DNA of 64,000 nt from Eoetvoesiella caeni (GCF_003315175.1 NZ_QNRQ01000010.1:1-64000); one strand, 5' to 3'; shown: positions 1-9,001, counted from the first letter of the stretch. Made by a program: numbers and translations. The notes: a model not told the origin generated them from the sequence alone.

Positions 1-81
1 GAGGCCAAGCAGCCAGAGCCACATCAGGCTCTGCACCACCACGGCGGCGGTTGAACGCTGGGCGGGTTGTGGGGCGCTCAT
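1..81 (-). CDS. N-terminus of an ICE conjugation gene (cut by window edge)
   Basis: Only the first 27 codons are present, reading leftward out of the window. The start codon overlaps the pilL stop by 4 nt (ATGA), so the two are translationally coupled. The visible residues begin MSAPQPAQRST and continue into a hydrophobic stretch (VVVQSLMWLWLLGL), which looks like a signal peptide or membrane anchor. In PFGI-1-type ICEs the gene after pilL is often a TIGR03759-type secreted conjugation protein; that identity is inferred from position only. Confidence 0.6.
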   Translation of the reverse strand, partial: MSAPQPAQRSTAAVVVQSLMWLWLLGL

Positions 82-677
82 GGCTGGCTTCCCGATGCTG
101 CGGGCACCAGCGGGCCCGTCTGCACGGTCTCGGTGGCGGGCGGCGTGGGTGCGTTGTCGGCGGCCATGCTGTCGCCGGGACGCTGGAAGCAGATTTGCCG
201 TGCGCGGTCATCCGCGTGCATTTCCCAGGCCGGGCCAGCCAGAGTGAGCAGCGCATCGCGCAAGGTCATGGGGCCGAGGTGCAGGTGCGCCGCCGGCAGC
301 GGCAGTGCGTACAGCTCAATCACCGCGTGCGCCGTCTGACACAAACCGTAGCCACTGCGCTTGAGCACATGCCGCAGCCCGTCGCCAACCGTGGCGCGGG
401 CGTCCTCTGGCATGGCGACATCGATGGTCTGCAGCAGCAGGTCGCGCTGCGCTGCCGTGGGTGCGAGTTCCACGAGGGTGTAGCGGCCATAGCGCACGAC
501 GGGGATGTACTCGGGCGCCTCGGGTTCGGGCGCGACCGAGACTTCCTCGATGGTGTCGGGTACCACCGGCGCGTTCGTCGTCGCGCAGCCGCCAGCCAGC
601 ACCGACCAAAGCAGGCCGAGAAATCCCGCCAGCAGACGGCGTTCGGGATGGTGAAACCAGGGTGGAGAGGGGCACAT
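78..677 (-). CDS. pilL: PilL-like ICE lipoprotein (PFGI-1 conjugation family)
   Basis: A 199-aa protein with a cationic N-terminus, a hydrophobic segment and a lipobox (LAGGC, Cys31), so it should be a lipoprotein. The rest carries the sequence style of the PilL N-terminal domain of PFGI-1-class ICEs (RYGRYTLVEL near residue 63, then a VGDGLRHVLKRSGYGLC segment). PilL proteins belong to the pilus/type IV secretion module of these elements and normally open its operon. The stop overlaps the next gene by 4 nt. The gene lies downstream of an intrinsic terminator, which suggests its own promoter between about 690 and 780; I could not pick out a clear one. Confidence 0.75.
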   Translation of the reverse strand: MCPSPPWFHHPERRLLAGFLGLLWSVLAGGCATTNAPVVPDTIEEVSVAPEPEAPEYIPVVRYGRYTLVELAPTAAQRDLLLQTIDVAMPEDARATVGDGLRHVLKRSGYGLCQTAHAVIELYALPLPAAHLHLGPMTLRDALLTLAGPAWEMHADDRARQICFQRPGDSMAADNAPTPPATETVQTGPLVPAASGSQP

Positions 678-785
678 GGCGCGTCGTCCTGAAACATCGA
701 GCCCTCACCATCGCCGCTCGGGCCACGAGCGGCAGCAAACAATGCGAACCACGCAGCGCCCGATTTCCCGACCGCCTTCCTCCAA

Positions 786-808
786 AGAAAAAGGCCCCCG
801 AAGGGGCC
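786..808 (-). terminator. Intrinsic terminator between gene 837-1706 and pilL
   Basis: On the minus strand a GGCCCC-TTCG-GGGGCC hairpin is followed directly by TTTTTC. It lies just past the stop of the 289-aa gene and upstream of pilL. Confidence 0.8.
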
Positions 809-836
809 AGTGAAAGCACACGTCGAACGCGCCGGA

Positions 837-1706
837 TCAATCCCGGCCCAACTTCAGGCCGGGATCGATCTGTGCCAGTTGGGTGTGCGCCCAACAGCGG
901 ACAAACTCGCCGTTCTCGCCGAGCGGCCGAACCGCCACCGCCGCCGAATACTCATCGGTGTCGCTGGTGTCGTAGCAGATGACCTTGATCTCGCCGCTGT
1001 CGCAGCGGATCGAGTGGATCTGGCCGTCGGTCATATCGACCACGACGACCTGCGGAACAAGACCCAGTTCGCGGGCGGTCGACAGGATGGGGCCATGTTC
1101 GGCAGCGTCGTAGCAGACGAACGGCCCTTCATACCGGGCTTCTTCGGCCAAGTCCTTGGCCTTGTCGTAGTGGATACCCAGGTCGTATTCCTCCTGGGTG
1201 ATGCTGATCTTGAAGACCGGCAGTTCGGGACTGCCGGAGGCATCGATGCAGGCAACTGCGACTTGCATCTCGATCTCACTGCCGCCGGCAGGTTCGGTCG
1301 AGGGGATGACGGCTTGGCCCGTGGGGGCGTCGTCGGCCATGCCCATGCGCTCGCGCATCTCGTCGGTGAATGCCTCTGGGGCCATCAGGCCATAGCGCGC
1401 CAGGCGCACGGGGATGTCCTCTGCACCGAGGTTGCCGTCCTCGATGCGCTGCCGCATGAAGGCGGCGATCTCGGCTTCCAGTGTTTCGCGGTCGGCCGCC
1501 GACGGCACCTCGGACACATCGATCGACCACGTGTCCACCTCCGCAGCGGTTTCGCCGGTCAGCAGACCCTCGCCGATGGCGCGTTCGCACATGTGCTGCA
1601 GGCGTGCCAGCATTTCTGGTGCGGCCTCGCCGTTGAGCAGATAGGTCACGTCCAGGGTCAGGCGCGCATTGACGGTTTCGGGCGTGGCTTGGGTATTAGC
1701 GTTCAT
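837..1706 (-). CDS. Conserved ICE protein of unknown function (289 aa)
   Basis: The start MNANTQATPETV is chosen because an AAGGAGA ribosome site lies 7-8 nt upstream. The protein is acidic and soluble with no membrane segment. The N-terminal half (about 1-130) is helical and ends in an EMRERMGM segment. The C-terminal half (about 150-289) is beta-rich, with phrases such as FVCYDAAEHGP and EIKVICYDTSD. No catalytic motif is recognisable. It sits between the helicase gene and pilL with a terminator on each side, so it may be expressed as a single-gene unit. Confidence 0.75.
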   Translation of the reverse strand: MNANTQATPETVNARLTLDVTYLLNGEAAPEMLARLQHMCERAIGEGLLTGETAAEVDTWSIDVSEVPSAADRETLEAEIAAFMRQRIEDGNLGAEDIPVRLARYGLMAPEAFTDEMRERMGMADDAPTGQAVIPSTEPAGGSEIEMQVAVACIDASGSPELPVFKISITQEEYDLGIHYDKAKDLAEEARYEGPFVCYDAAEHGPILSTARELGLVPQVVVVDMTDGQIHSIRCDSGEIKVICYDTSDTDEYSAAVAVRPLGENGEFVRCWAHTQLAQIDPGLKLGRD

Positions 1707-1723
1707 GGAAATCTCCTTGGGAT

Positions 1724-1766
1724 GAAAAAAAGCGCAGCCACGTCCACGGAGACCGTGGGCGTGGCT
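1724..1766 (-). terminator. Intrinsic terminator after the helicase gene
   Basis: Minus-strand stem GCAGCCACG...CGTGGCTGC with an inner CCACG/CGTGG part, followed by GCTTTTTTT. It lies after the helicase stop and immediately before the ribosome site of the next gene, so it could act as an attenuator as well as a terminator. Confidence 0.85.
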
Positions 1767-1820
1767 GCAAGGTGAGAACAACAGAAAGCCGGCGGCGCTA
1801 GGCCGGCGTTGGCGTGGGGA

Positions 1821-4103
1821 TCAGGCGGCGACCAACTGGCGGGCCAGCGCCACTTCGACGGAATCACCGTCCTGGTTGAGCACATCCAGGCCGGATTCGG
1901 GCACGTCGCCCGAAGTGCTTTGGGACACTAGGATCTTCTTGGCCATCAGTGCGAGGCACGCCATCTGCGAAGAGGCGGCGTAGCCCAGGTAGATCACCTT
2001 CACGGCGAGCTTCTGGCCGATCCGCCACGAGCGGCGCGCAGCCTGCTGCAGCGTGTACACGTTCCACCCCGATTGCAGGAACACGATCGTGGGGAATTCG
2101 AGCAGGTCCAACCCCGTCTTGACGAGTTCGGGGTTCGTGATGAGCACGTCGATGCCGCGGTCAATCTGCTCGGCAATCCAGTCCTCGCGCTGGCTGGCAT
2201 CCACGCTTGCGCGCAACACCGCCGTCTTGAAGCCTTCTTGCTCCAGCAGCATCTTCAGCCGGCTCGTGGTGTCCCGCGTGCCGGTATAGACCGAATACAC
2301 CAGGGTCTTGCGACCCGCTTCCTTCTCCTGGCGGCAGATGTTGATCAACTCGCGTTCTTTGGGCATCACCTCCAGCTCGTTGAACTGGGCCGGGGTGAAT
2401 GCCAACACCTCGCGCGTGCGCGGATGACGGACCGTCTCTGCCCTGAAGCAGCAGTCGGGCCACGCCAGCAGCGTGTTGAGGACCACGCCCAGCAAGGTGG
2501 TGTCCCGCTTGCGCAGGGCCTCCTTGAGCTGTTGCGTGAGGCTGGAAGCCAGCTTCTGATACGCCTCGCCTTGCTCGGCGCTCATCGCCACGTCCCGGAA
2601 CTCCTCCTCATACGGCGGCAGCACGCCACCGATGTCTCGCAGCTTCAGGAAGATGGTGTACGGCAGGATGCACCGCAGCACACCCTTGGGGCCGAAGCCC
2701 GGGGCCTTGACCGTTCTGACCGTGACCTTGCTGCCCTTGGCCGTCTTGTGCGCCGGACCGTCGGACTCGGAATAGATGTCCTTGAGGACCCCGTGATCCC
2801 TCATATAGGCCATCGCGGCTGCGTTCATGCTGCCGTTGCGGCCGGGGATGTAGCCGTCCTCGATCATGCGGCCCGGAAGCGCCCGGAACAGCAAGTGGAA
2901 AAGATCGTCCGCGTAGCCGCCCATCAACGTGCCCGTGAGCGAGACCGTCTTGCGAACCTTGGACGCGATGACGCCCATGGCCTGGCCTTGCGCGGAGCCC
3001 CCGGTCTTGTACTCGTGGGCCTCGTCTGCGATGAGTAAGTCGAACGTGCTGCGCGGCAGATACCGCTTCACATATTCGCTGGGCTGATAACCACCTTCGC
3101 CAAAGCCGAACTCCATGTTCGCCATGGACCGCTCCATGCGGTGTGCCTGGCGGTCGGAGAACACCAGCTTCCCGCTCGCGTCCATCAGGTTGATGAAGTT
3201 GTGCAGGTTGTCGCCGAGCATCGAGGCCAGGAAGCTGTCCCCGAAGGTCTTCATGAGGCGTTGCGCCGTGGCTTCGCCGATGGTGGGAATCCGCTTCAAG
3301 GCACGCAGCACGGCCGAGGACTGGTCGTTGCCGGACAGTGACCGCGGACGCATCAGCGTCCACAGCGCGCCGCCGCAACCATTGCACTTGCGGCGGAACT
3401 CTTCCGCCTCCAGCTCCTGAACAGGGATCGGCTCGCCGTCGAGGTTGGTGACGACCTCCCCGCAGTGCGGGCAGGCCCCAACGTCGCCGTGGCGGGTGCG
3501 CTTGCGCGCGAAGGCGGGCTTCCAGTGGAACCCCATCCTCATGCGGACACGACCGAGGACGAAAAACTCCTGCGCCGGCGAAGGCACGCCAAGCTGCTCG
3601 CGCAACTTGATCAGTTTGAGCAGCGTATCCGGGCCATTGAGCACCCAGACCTTAGCGCCTGCGACGGTTTCGAGGATTTCCCGGCGCCACTTGTAGACCA
3701 GGTGCGGCGGGCTCAGGACGAGCGTGCGGCGATAGCCTTCTGCGTACAGGACCGCGGCCAGCGCGATGCCGATCGTGGTCTTGCCGGTGCCCATCTCGCC
3801 GTTGACGAAGACGGCCCGCTCGCCCTGATTGACGAGCAGTTCCGAGGCCGCATGCACGACCTCGGCCTGGGCGGGGAACAACTGGCGTTTCAGCCCGGCC
3901 AGCACCAGTTGCCGGTGCGGGCGCGGCGTGCCGCCATAGACGGGCGGGTTCGCCCGGTTGAGGGATTCCAGCAGCTCGTCGCCGAACTCGGAAACGAAGT
4001 CCTGCAGGCTCATGGACAGCTCGGACGGTTCCTGTTCGAGCAGGTCGTCCATCGGGGACGAGGTATCAGCGGCCGGGGCCGCGTCGATGACTTGTGCGTT
4101 CAT
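1821..4103 (-). CDS. SNF2/DEAH-type helicase with internal zinc-finger insert
   Basis: A 760-aa superfamily 2 ATPase. Walker A (GEMGTGKTT) is at about residues 102-110 and the DEAH box (IADEAHEY) at about 375. The C-terminal RecA-like domain ends in a SNF2 motif VI (SWRIGQ). Between motifs I and II is an insert with two cysteine pairs (CPHC near 217 and CNGC near 247) that probably bind zinc. The start MNAQVIDAAP was chosen over an upstream in-frame Met because the upstream part lies in a hairpin-rich leader. Helicases of this layout are standard members of the accessory core of PFGI-1/ICEclc elements; their substrate is not established. No nuclease domain is visible. Confidence 0.85.
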   Translation of the reverse strand: MNAQVIDAAPAADTSSPMDDLLEQEPSELSMSLQDFVSEFGDELLESLNRANPPVYGGTPRPHRQLVLAGLKRQLFPAQAEVVHAASELLVNQGERAVFVNGEMGTGKTTIGIALAAVLYAEGYRRTLVLSPPHLVYKWRREILETVAGAKVWVLNGPDTLLKLIKLREQLGVPSPAQEFFVLGRVRMRMGFHWKPAFARKRTRHGDVGACPHCGEVVTNLDGEPIPVQELEAEEFRRKCNGCGGALWTLMRPRSLSGNDQSSAVLRALKRIPTIGEATAQRLMKTFGDSFLASMLGDNLHNFINLMDASGKLVFSDRQAHRMERSMANMEFGFGEGGYQPSEYVKRYLPRSTFDLLIADEAHEYKTGGSAQGQAMGVIASKVRKTVSLTGTLMGGYADDLFHLLFRALPGRMIEDGYIPGRNGSMNAAAMAYMRDHGVLKDIYSESDGPAHKTAKGSKVTVRTVKAPGFGPKGVLRCILPYTIFLKLRDIGGVLPPYEEEFRDVAMSAEQGEAYQKLASSLTQQLKEALRKRDTTLLGVVLNTLLAWPDCCFRAETVRHPRTREVLAFTPAQFNELEVMPKERELINICRQEKEAGRKTLVYSVYTGTRDTTSRLKMLLEQEGFKTAVLRASVDASQREDWIAEQIDRGIDVLITNPELVKTGLDLLEFPTIVFLQSGWNVYTLQQAARRSWRIGQKLAVKVIYLGYAASSQMACLALMAKKILVSQSTSGDVPESGLDVLNQDGDSVEVALARQLVAA

Positions 4104-4215
4104 GGTGATGCTCCGAAAAAAGGAACGGGGCATGCACCACTCCCCAGGGGGCGGTGACATGCCCCAGGGTGGGAAAGGCCGGCCGGATTCGGGATCTGGC
4201 CGGTGGTGAAGACGA

Positions 4216-4527
4216 TCAGTACTCGCTGGGCAGCAGCACCGTGGTGACGCTGCGATCCCATTCGGTGATGACCCAGACCTTCAGGCTCGGGCCGACCTCG
4301 TAGGATGAAAACAGGCGGTCCTCACCCGACTTCAACGCGGCGTCGTTCTGGCGCCGGTCGCTGTCGTCGAGGTCGCCCCAGTCGCCACCGAGATGGCGGC
4401 GCAGATAGACGTTGGGATTGAGGCGGCCTTGCTGGACCAGCGCTGACACGCCATGGGTCATGACGACCTGGCCCGGATCAAACCGAACATTCGGAACCAG
4501 GCTGATGAAAACGGCTTCGGGTGCCAT
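4216..4527 (-). CDS. Small ICE protein, paralogue of the next gene (103 aa)
   Basis: The start MAPEAVFISL has an AAGGAGTT site 6 nt upstream. The protein is soluble. It shares a clear core with the 105-aa product of 4627-4944: R-x-H-x-x-GDWG, then an ER/DRRQN-like helix, then L-x-V-x-VIT...TVV/LLP near the C-terminus. The pair therefore arose by tandem duplication. The GDWG core is widespread in small ICE proteins of this family; the function is unknown. Confidence 0.75.
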   Translation of the reverse strand: MAPEAVFISLVPNVRFDPGQVVMTHGVSALVQQGRLNPNVYLRRHLGGDWGDLDDSDRRQNDAALKSGEDRLFSSYEVGPSLKVWVITEWDRSVTTVLLPSEY

Positions 4528-4626
4528 GGAGAACTCCTTGAAGATGGAGGGGCCATGGCGCCCCATCGGGGCGGCAGACCCCGGTGGGTGGAAAGAATGA
4601 ACGCCGCGGTTGCGGACGTTCTGCGG

Positions 4627-4944
4627 TCAGATCAGAGCCCTTTCCTCGGGCAGTTGCACGACCGTGGTCAGTTGGTCGTCGCTGGTGATGACGACCAGGT
4701 ACAGCCGCGGTGTGATCGGAAAGCGCGAGGTCAATGGCGCGCCTTGTTCCAGCGCGACGTTGTTCGCCTGGCGCTCGGCCTCGCTGATCTCGCCCCAGTC
4801 GCCGCGCACGTGGCGCTGCACATAGGGCAAGGGGTCGATGAGGCTCTTGCTCGCCAGCCAATGCACCTTCTCACTCAGCTTGAGCGTGCCCGGTGAGAAC
4901 AGTGGTTGAACCTGGGGCTTGCGCCCTTGGAAGATGGACAACAT
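4627..4944 (-). CDS. Small ICE protein, paralogue of the previous gene (105 aa)
   Basis: Product begins MLSIFQGRKPQ and carries RHVRGDWGEIS in the middle and LYLVVITSDDQLTTVVQLPEE at the end, matching the 103-aa neighbour at the same spacing. The best match is confined to the last 60-65 residues; the N-termini differ. The gap between the two genes is about 100 nt and contains a GC-rich hairpin leader like those before other small genes here. Function unknown. Confidence 0.75.
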   Translation of the reverse strand: MLSIFQGRKPQVQPLFSPGTLKLSEKVHWLASKSLIDPLPYVQRHVRGDWGEISEAERQANNVALEQGAPLTSRFPITPRLYLVVITSDDQLTTVVQLPEERALI

Positions 4945-4995
4945 GGGGATACTCCTTGCGGGTGATGAAGAGCAGGCGGGAGGCCGCCTGCAGGA

Positions 4996-6105
4996 TCAGT
5001 GGATGGTGAGTACCTGGCCCAGCGTGGCCGAGCCGGGTGTCAAGTCCCAGGCCCGGATCACCGGCACGAACTTGTCCGTGAGGATGCGGGTCTCGGCCAT
5101 GGAGCCGTCGTCGCGCTCGCGGTACTCCACGGCGGAAGACTTCTGCTTGAACGTGTCGCCCTTGACGGCCAGGGTGCGGCCGGCGGGGGACTGCACGACA
5201 CCCGAGATCGCGCCGGCCGCGAGGGCCAGTGCCAGGTGCCATTGGGACAAGGCGCGTGCCGGGGCACGCAAGGTCTGCTGGGTCGCGCCCAGATGGGTCT
5301 CGAACGCGGGCCACAGGCCTTTGAGGCGCCGCACTTCGTCGGCGAACTGCTCCGGCTCCATGCTGATCCGGTAGAAATGCTCCGGCTCGGCCTGGGCCGT
5401 GGGGACCACATACGGCAGCAGCGTCCAATCGGGCGGCAACTCGTCTGGCTCTAACTCGGCCAAGCCGATTTGCAGCAGCCGGGCGCGCGACGCTTTCACG
5501 TCATCGCCCGTCTGGTCGCGCTGCCGGACACGACGCCCGAACACCACGACCTGCTTGAACTGCTTGTCCACCGCTTGGAACACGGACAGGTCCGCGAAAT
5601 GGCGTGTGAGCCAGCCGACCATCTCCTGATCCAACACGTAGGACGGCAGGATGAAGACCAGGATGCCGCCGTACTGCAACAGAGGCAGCGTGCGCTGGTA
5701 GAAGAGCTTCTCCAGACGGGCGCGGCCCTTGCCTTCGTAGCCCAGGTTGCCGCTGGTGTCCCTTGCGAGATCGCCATAGGGCGGGTTGAGCCACAGGAGG
5801 CCGAAGGCCTGCCGCGAGATCATGGTGTCCATCAGGTCACCGTGGATACAGTGATCGACCAGCAGCCGGGCGTGGGTGGCCCGCTCCTGATCGAACTCGA
5901 CGGCATAGGCGCTGGCCAGCTCAGGCCCGAGGGCATGGGCGGCTTCGGCGATGGCAACGCCTTCGCCAGCGCAGGGATCACAAATGCACATGGACCCATC
6001 GCTGGGCGCGAGCGCGCTGAGGGTTCTTTCGAGGGTGGCTTCGTCGGTCGGGTAGTACCCGTTCTTGGCGAAATTCCGAGCGAGCCTGGGGAACATGAGT
6101 GCCAT
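4996..6105 (-). CDS. DUF6094-type SAM-dependent methyltransferase
   Basis: A 369-aa protein starting MALMFPRLARNFAKNGYYPTD, with a good ribosome site upstream (AGGAGACTTCCC). The SAM-binding region shows DPCAGEG near residue 43 and the NPPYGD motif near 108, the arrangement of N6-adenine DNA methyltransferases. A long C-terminal domain has no recognised motif. These proteins are common in ICE accessory cores and may protect or mark the element's DNA. No restriction partner is adjacent, so an orphan methyltransferase is the best reading. Confidence 0.75.
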   Translation of the reverse strand: MALMFPRLARNFAKNGYYPTDEATLERTLSALAPSDGSMCICDPCAGEGVAIAEAAHALGPELASAYAVEFDQERATHARLLVDHCIHGDLMDTMISRQAFGLLWLNPPYGDLARDTSGNLGYEGKGRARLEKLFYQRTLPLLQYGGILVFILPSYVLDQEMVGWLTRHFADLSVFQAVDKQFKQVVVFGRRVRQRDQTGDDVKASRARLLQIGLAELEPDELPPDWTLLPYVVPTAQAEPEHFYRISMEPEQFADEVRRLKGLWPAFETHLGATQQTLRAPARALSQWHLALALAAGAISGVVQSPAGRTLAVKGDTFKQKSSAVEYRERDDGSMAETRILTDKFVPVIRAWDLTPGSATLGQVLTIH

Positions 6106-6169
6106 GGGAAGTCTCCTGTCTGGCGGGGATGAAGGACGGAAGCACGCCAAGGCATGCCTCCGCGGTGGG

Positions 6170-6820
6170 TCAAACCGATTCCACTTCCGGCGTCCAAATC
6201 CTGGCCGGATAGGGATAGGCGGTGAGCACGCCCTGGCGGATGAGGTCGCCCAGCGCTTCGGTGAGCGCGGGCACGTCGATGGCGAGCCGGAACCCTTGCA
6301 GCAGCCCGAGGGCCATGCGCAGGGAGCACAGCATTTCGCGCTCGCGCAGCAGCGCCAGGACTGGTGATTGCCAGTGGTCCAGCAGCGGCAGCGGGCACGT
6401 GTCCTTGACCAGGTGCCACAGGCGTGACGTGGGATCAGCCGCGGAGCGCGGCAGCAGCGCCAAGGCGCTGGCCGAACTCTTGTCGGGCCGGATGCAGCGC
6501 CGGTCGAACAGCCAGAGATTGACCATCGAGCCGAACAGCGTGCGGCGATAGCTGCGGGTCAGGCGCTTTTCCAGGCGCTCGACCGAGCCGACGAACACGG
6601 GCAGCGAGCCGCCCTGGTCCGTGATGACGTGGAACTGGTCCAGGCCGTCCTCGCTGCGGCCCAGGGTGAGCCGCCCGATGAACTGCTGGATGGCGGTGTC
6701 GCGCGCCCAGACCGAGAGAAAGATCAGGTCGCCCTGGTCCCCGCAAACGCAGGCATCGGCCATGAGGTCGCTGCATTCGTCGATGCGGTACAGGGGCTGG
6801 TCGGATGAAGTTGCAGGCAT
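6170..6820 (-). CDS. Conserved ICE protein of unknown function (216 aa)
   Basis: Soluble protein starting MPATSSDQPLYRIDECSD. The first 110 residues are mixed alpha/beta with two vicinal cysteines (CVCG near 25); the rest is leucine-rich helical (LALLREREMLCSLRMALGLL). No membrane segment and no catalytic motif that I recognise. It lies in the run of small leftward genes between the methyltransferase and the STY4534-type gene and probably shares their transcript. Confidence 0.7.
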   Translation of the reverse strand: MPATSSDQPLYRIDECSDLMADACVCGDQGDLIFLSVWARDTAIQQFIGRLTLGRSEDGLDQFHVITDQGGSLPVFVGSVERLEKRLTRSYRRTLFGSMVNLWLFDRRCIRPDKSSASALALLPRSAADPTSRLWHLVKDTCPLPLLDHWQSPVLALLREREMLCSLRMALGLLQGFRLAIDVPALTEALGDLIRQGVLTAYPYPARIWTPEVESV

Positions 6821-6931
6821 GGTGGTTTCCTCGATGTGAGGGGCGCACCGCCCGCAGGGGCAGTGATTGCCCCGTTAGGGATGAAAACGCGCAGCGCCAG
6901 GGCGAATGCCTCGGCTGCGTCGCAGGTGACG

Positions 6932-7273
6932 TCAGACTCCCAGTTCGGTGAACGAACCATCGGCCTCATGCTTGACGACGCGATTGCCGACGTTCCCCGC
7001 ATAGTCCTTCTGGACCTCGGTGAACATGCTGCTCGGCACGTCGATGTGGAAATGGCCCAGGACCGCACGGTAGTAGTCCAGGCCGTGGCCGAACGGGTCT
7101 TCCTCGTGCAGGTTGCTGTAGAGGAAATCCTCGTCCTCGACCTTCATGGCGCTGTCGATCAACTCGGCAGGCTTCTGAATGGACAGGAAGAAGTAACGCA
7201 GCGGCCGATCCCAGCCGAGCATGACGGTGATGGGAAATCCCTTGTGATGGGTCTCGAAGTAGTGCTGGCTCAT
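6932..7273 (-). CDS. Conserved ICE protein of unknown function (113 aa)
   Basis: Product starts MSQHYFETHHKGFPITVMLGWDRPLRYFFLSI. It is acidic and soluble, with aromatic-rich beta segments at the N-terminus and a helical middle. A ribosome site (AAGGACACC) precedes the ATG. I do not recognise the family; similar-sized proteins fill this position in related elements. Confidence 0.7.
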   Translation of the reverse strand: MSQHYFETHHKGFPITVMLGWDRPLRYFFLSIQKPAELIDSAMKVEDEDFLYSNLHEEDPFGHGLDYYRAVLGHFHIDVPSSMFTEVQKDYAGNVGNRVVKHEADGSFTELGV

Positions 7274-7349
7274 GGTGGTGTCCTTGGATGAGCTGGAACA
7301 GCGCCGCCCGCATGGGCAAGTGCTGCCCTGGCGGGTGGGAGGAAGAGAT

Positions 7350-7739
7350 TCAGGCCTCGGCGGATGCCGGGTTCAGATGCCGATGTGCGTGGTAGGTGCG
7401 AACGCCTGCACGCCAGGCTGCGGACTGCTCCGGTGCGAGATCCAGATAGGACAGCGGGCACGAGTAGTAGTACGGGTGCATGGATTCGTCCAGCGGCTTG
7501 TAGCCCCACTGGCCGCCGCTGCATTCGAGCAGATCGCAGCGGATGTAGCGCAGGGACTGACCCGGCGAGAGATCACGATGCACGCCTTCGACCTTGGCGG
7601 TCATTTCGACCACGGACCACAGCACGTTGCCGCGCAGGGTGTGGGCGATGACCTTCGCGCTAACGCGCTCGGTCTCCTGGGGTGCGACCAGTTCCGCGAT
7701 CAACTCGGATCGCGATTGGGAAGAGAAATACCAGCCCAT
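7350..7739 (-). CDS. Conserved ICE protein of unknown function (129 aa)
   Basis: Product starts MGWYFSSQSRSELIAELV and has a beta-rich middle (LWSVVEMTAK, RYIRCDLLE) with WGYKPLDESMHPYYYSCPL near residue 80. The opening resembles small ICE proteins annotated only as domain of unknown function. An AGGAGGCCTCTC ribosome site overlaps the leader just before ATG. No catalytic motif seen. Confidence 0.7.
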   Translation of the reverse strand: MGWYFSSQSRSELIAELVAPQETERVSAKVIAHTLRGNVLWSVVEMTAKVEGVHRDLSPGQSLRYIRCDLLECSGGQWGYKPLDESMHPYYYSCPLSYLDLAPEQSAAWRAGVRTYHAHRHLNPASAEA

Positions 7740-7838
7740 GAGAGGCCTCCTGGAAAGTGGCGCCGGAGGCCTCCCCGTGGGGAAGACCCCCAGCGGGTGA
7801 TGGAATGCCGCGTGTGCGGCGATGGAACTCAGTGCGGA

Positions 7839-8162
7839 CTAGGAACCGTAACCGGCTGGGCAACAGCCGAGGGTGATTCCGTGCGAGCAGCAGCCGTTTT
7901 CAGCAAGCCACTCCTGGGTTTCCTGCCGTTCGACAGGTGTTGCGTAATCCCATCCCTGGGCTGCGATTTCCAGGGCATGAACGCGCTGGCTTTCGGGCAA
8001 TCGACTGACTTGCGCGTCGATCTCGGAACTGAAAAGCGTGACCCAGTGCTCCCAGGACAGGCCGCAACCACGCTGGGCGTGTTCGGCAGCCGTCTTGCAG
8101 ACAGCTTGCCACGCGGATTCGTCCAACGTGGAACGGGGTGTATCGCAAGCGATGGTAGACAT
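7839..8162 (-). CDS. Small cysteine-containing ICE protein (107 aa)
   Basis: Start MSTIACDTPRSTLDE was chosen because of the GGAGGTCTTCGTC leader. The protein is helical and ends in a cysteine-rich tail (GCCSHGITLGCCPAGYGS) that could bind a metal, though the spacing is not a standard zinc finger. It includes a WEHWVTLF segment near residue 37. Unknown function. Confidence 0.65.
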   Translation of the reverse strand: MSTIACDTPRSTLDESAWQAVCKTAAEHAQRGCGLSWEHWVTLFSSEIDAQVSRLPESQRVHALEIAAQGWDYATPVERQETQEWLAENGCCSHGITLGCCPAGYGS

Positions 8163-8254
8163 GACGAAGACCTCCAAAAAACCCGAGGCCTCTCCCGCGT
8201 GGGGAAAGGACCCCGGCGGGTGGATGAAGAGCACCGCGGATGCGGCGTCTGCGA

Positions 8255-8944
8255 TCACGCAGGTTGCAGTTCGGCCTCGCGGCTCCACTCCTGCGTCTTG
8301 AAGTCCAGCGCGTAGCCCAATTCGCCTAGGCGGGCGATCTGCGCACGCAAGGCGCGACGGTCGATGGTCGAATCCAGCTTCACGGACTCGCCCAGCGGCC
8401 ACAGGATGCCGAACAGCGCGGCGTCGCCATCTTCGGTGCTGCCAGGGGCAGCAGCCGCAGCGGGCGGCGGCGCATCCACGCCGAAAGGCGTGGTATCGAC
8501 CAGCGGGTCCGCGGATGCCTGCACGGGTGCGGGCTTGGCGGGTCTGGATGCTTTGGCGGGCTTGGCCGGCGTCGCCGCTGGCTGCGCCCCCAGTTCTTCA
8601 TCGAGCGGATCGACTTCCTGCGTGGCGAAGCTGCGAGCCTCGTCACGGCTCAGTTTGTCGGTTTCGTTGAGCGTCATCCCGTCCAGGCTGGCACGGACTT
8701 CAAACCGCGCGCCACCTGCGACCGGATAGGACTTGGCGAAGATGTAGCGGATGACGAATTCCCCGTCGTACTTGCCTTCGGGGTATTGCTCCAGTTCCGC
8801 GTCCTTGACGGCGAACTCGCCGATGGGAGTGGTCAGGCGACCGACCGTGAACGGGCCGTTCTTGCCGCGGATGGTCCGCAACGTGAGCTGGCCCGGGACG
8901 ACGATGGGCAGGACTGATCTCGTAGGTGCCGATGTGGCTGACAT
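8255..8944 (-). CDS. DUF3275 family ICE protein
   Basis: A 229-aa protein starting MSATSAPTRSVLPIVVPGQLTLRTIRGKNGPF. The N-terminal 100 residues are an all-beta domain (TVGRLTTPIGEFAVKD, then EGKYDGEFVIRYIF) typical of DUF3275. A low-complexity Ala/Pro/Lys linker follows (about 120-165) and then a short C-terminal domain. Members occur almost only in ICEs of this family, commonly beside the DUF3577/STY4534 gene as here. Role unknown; the beta domain plus linker layout would suit a nucleic-acid-binding accessory protein (inference). Confidence 0.8.
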   Translation of the reverse strand: MSATSAPTRSVLPIVVPGQLTLRTIRGKNGPFTVGRLTTPIGEFAVKDAELEQYPEGKYDGEFVIRYIFAKSYPVAGGARFEVRASLDGMTLNETDKLSRDEARSFATQEVDPLDEELGAQPAATPAKPAKASRPAKPAPVQASADPLVDTTPFGVDAPPPAAAAAPGSTEDGDAALFGILWPLGESVKLDSTIDRRALRAQIARLGELGYALDFKTQEWSREAELQPA

Positions 8945-8963
8945 GATGGTTCTCCTTGGGGAA

Positions 8964-8998
8964 TAGGAAAAAGGCAAGGCCCCGTGAGGGGCCATGCC
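8964..8998 (-). terminator. Intrinsic terminator after the STY4534-type gene
   Basis: Minus-strand stem GGCATGGCCCC-TCAC-GGGGCCTTGCC followed by TTTTTCC. It lies between the DUF3577 stop and the DUF3275 ribosome site. Confidence 0.85.
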
Positions 8999-9001
8999 GG
9001 A

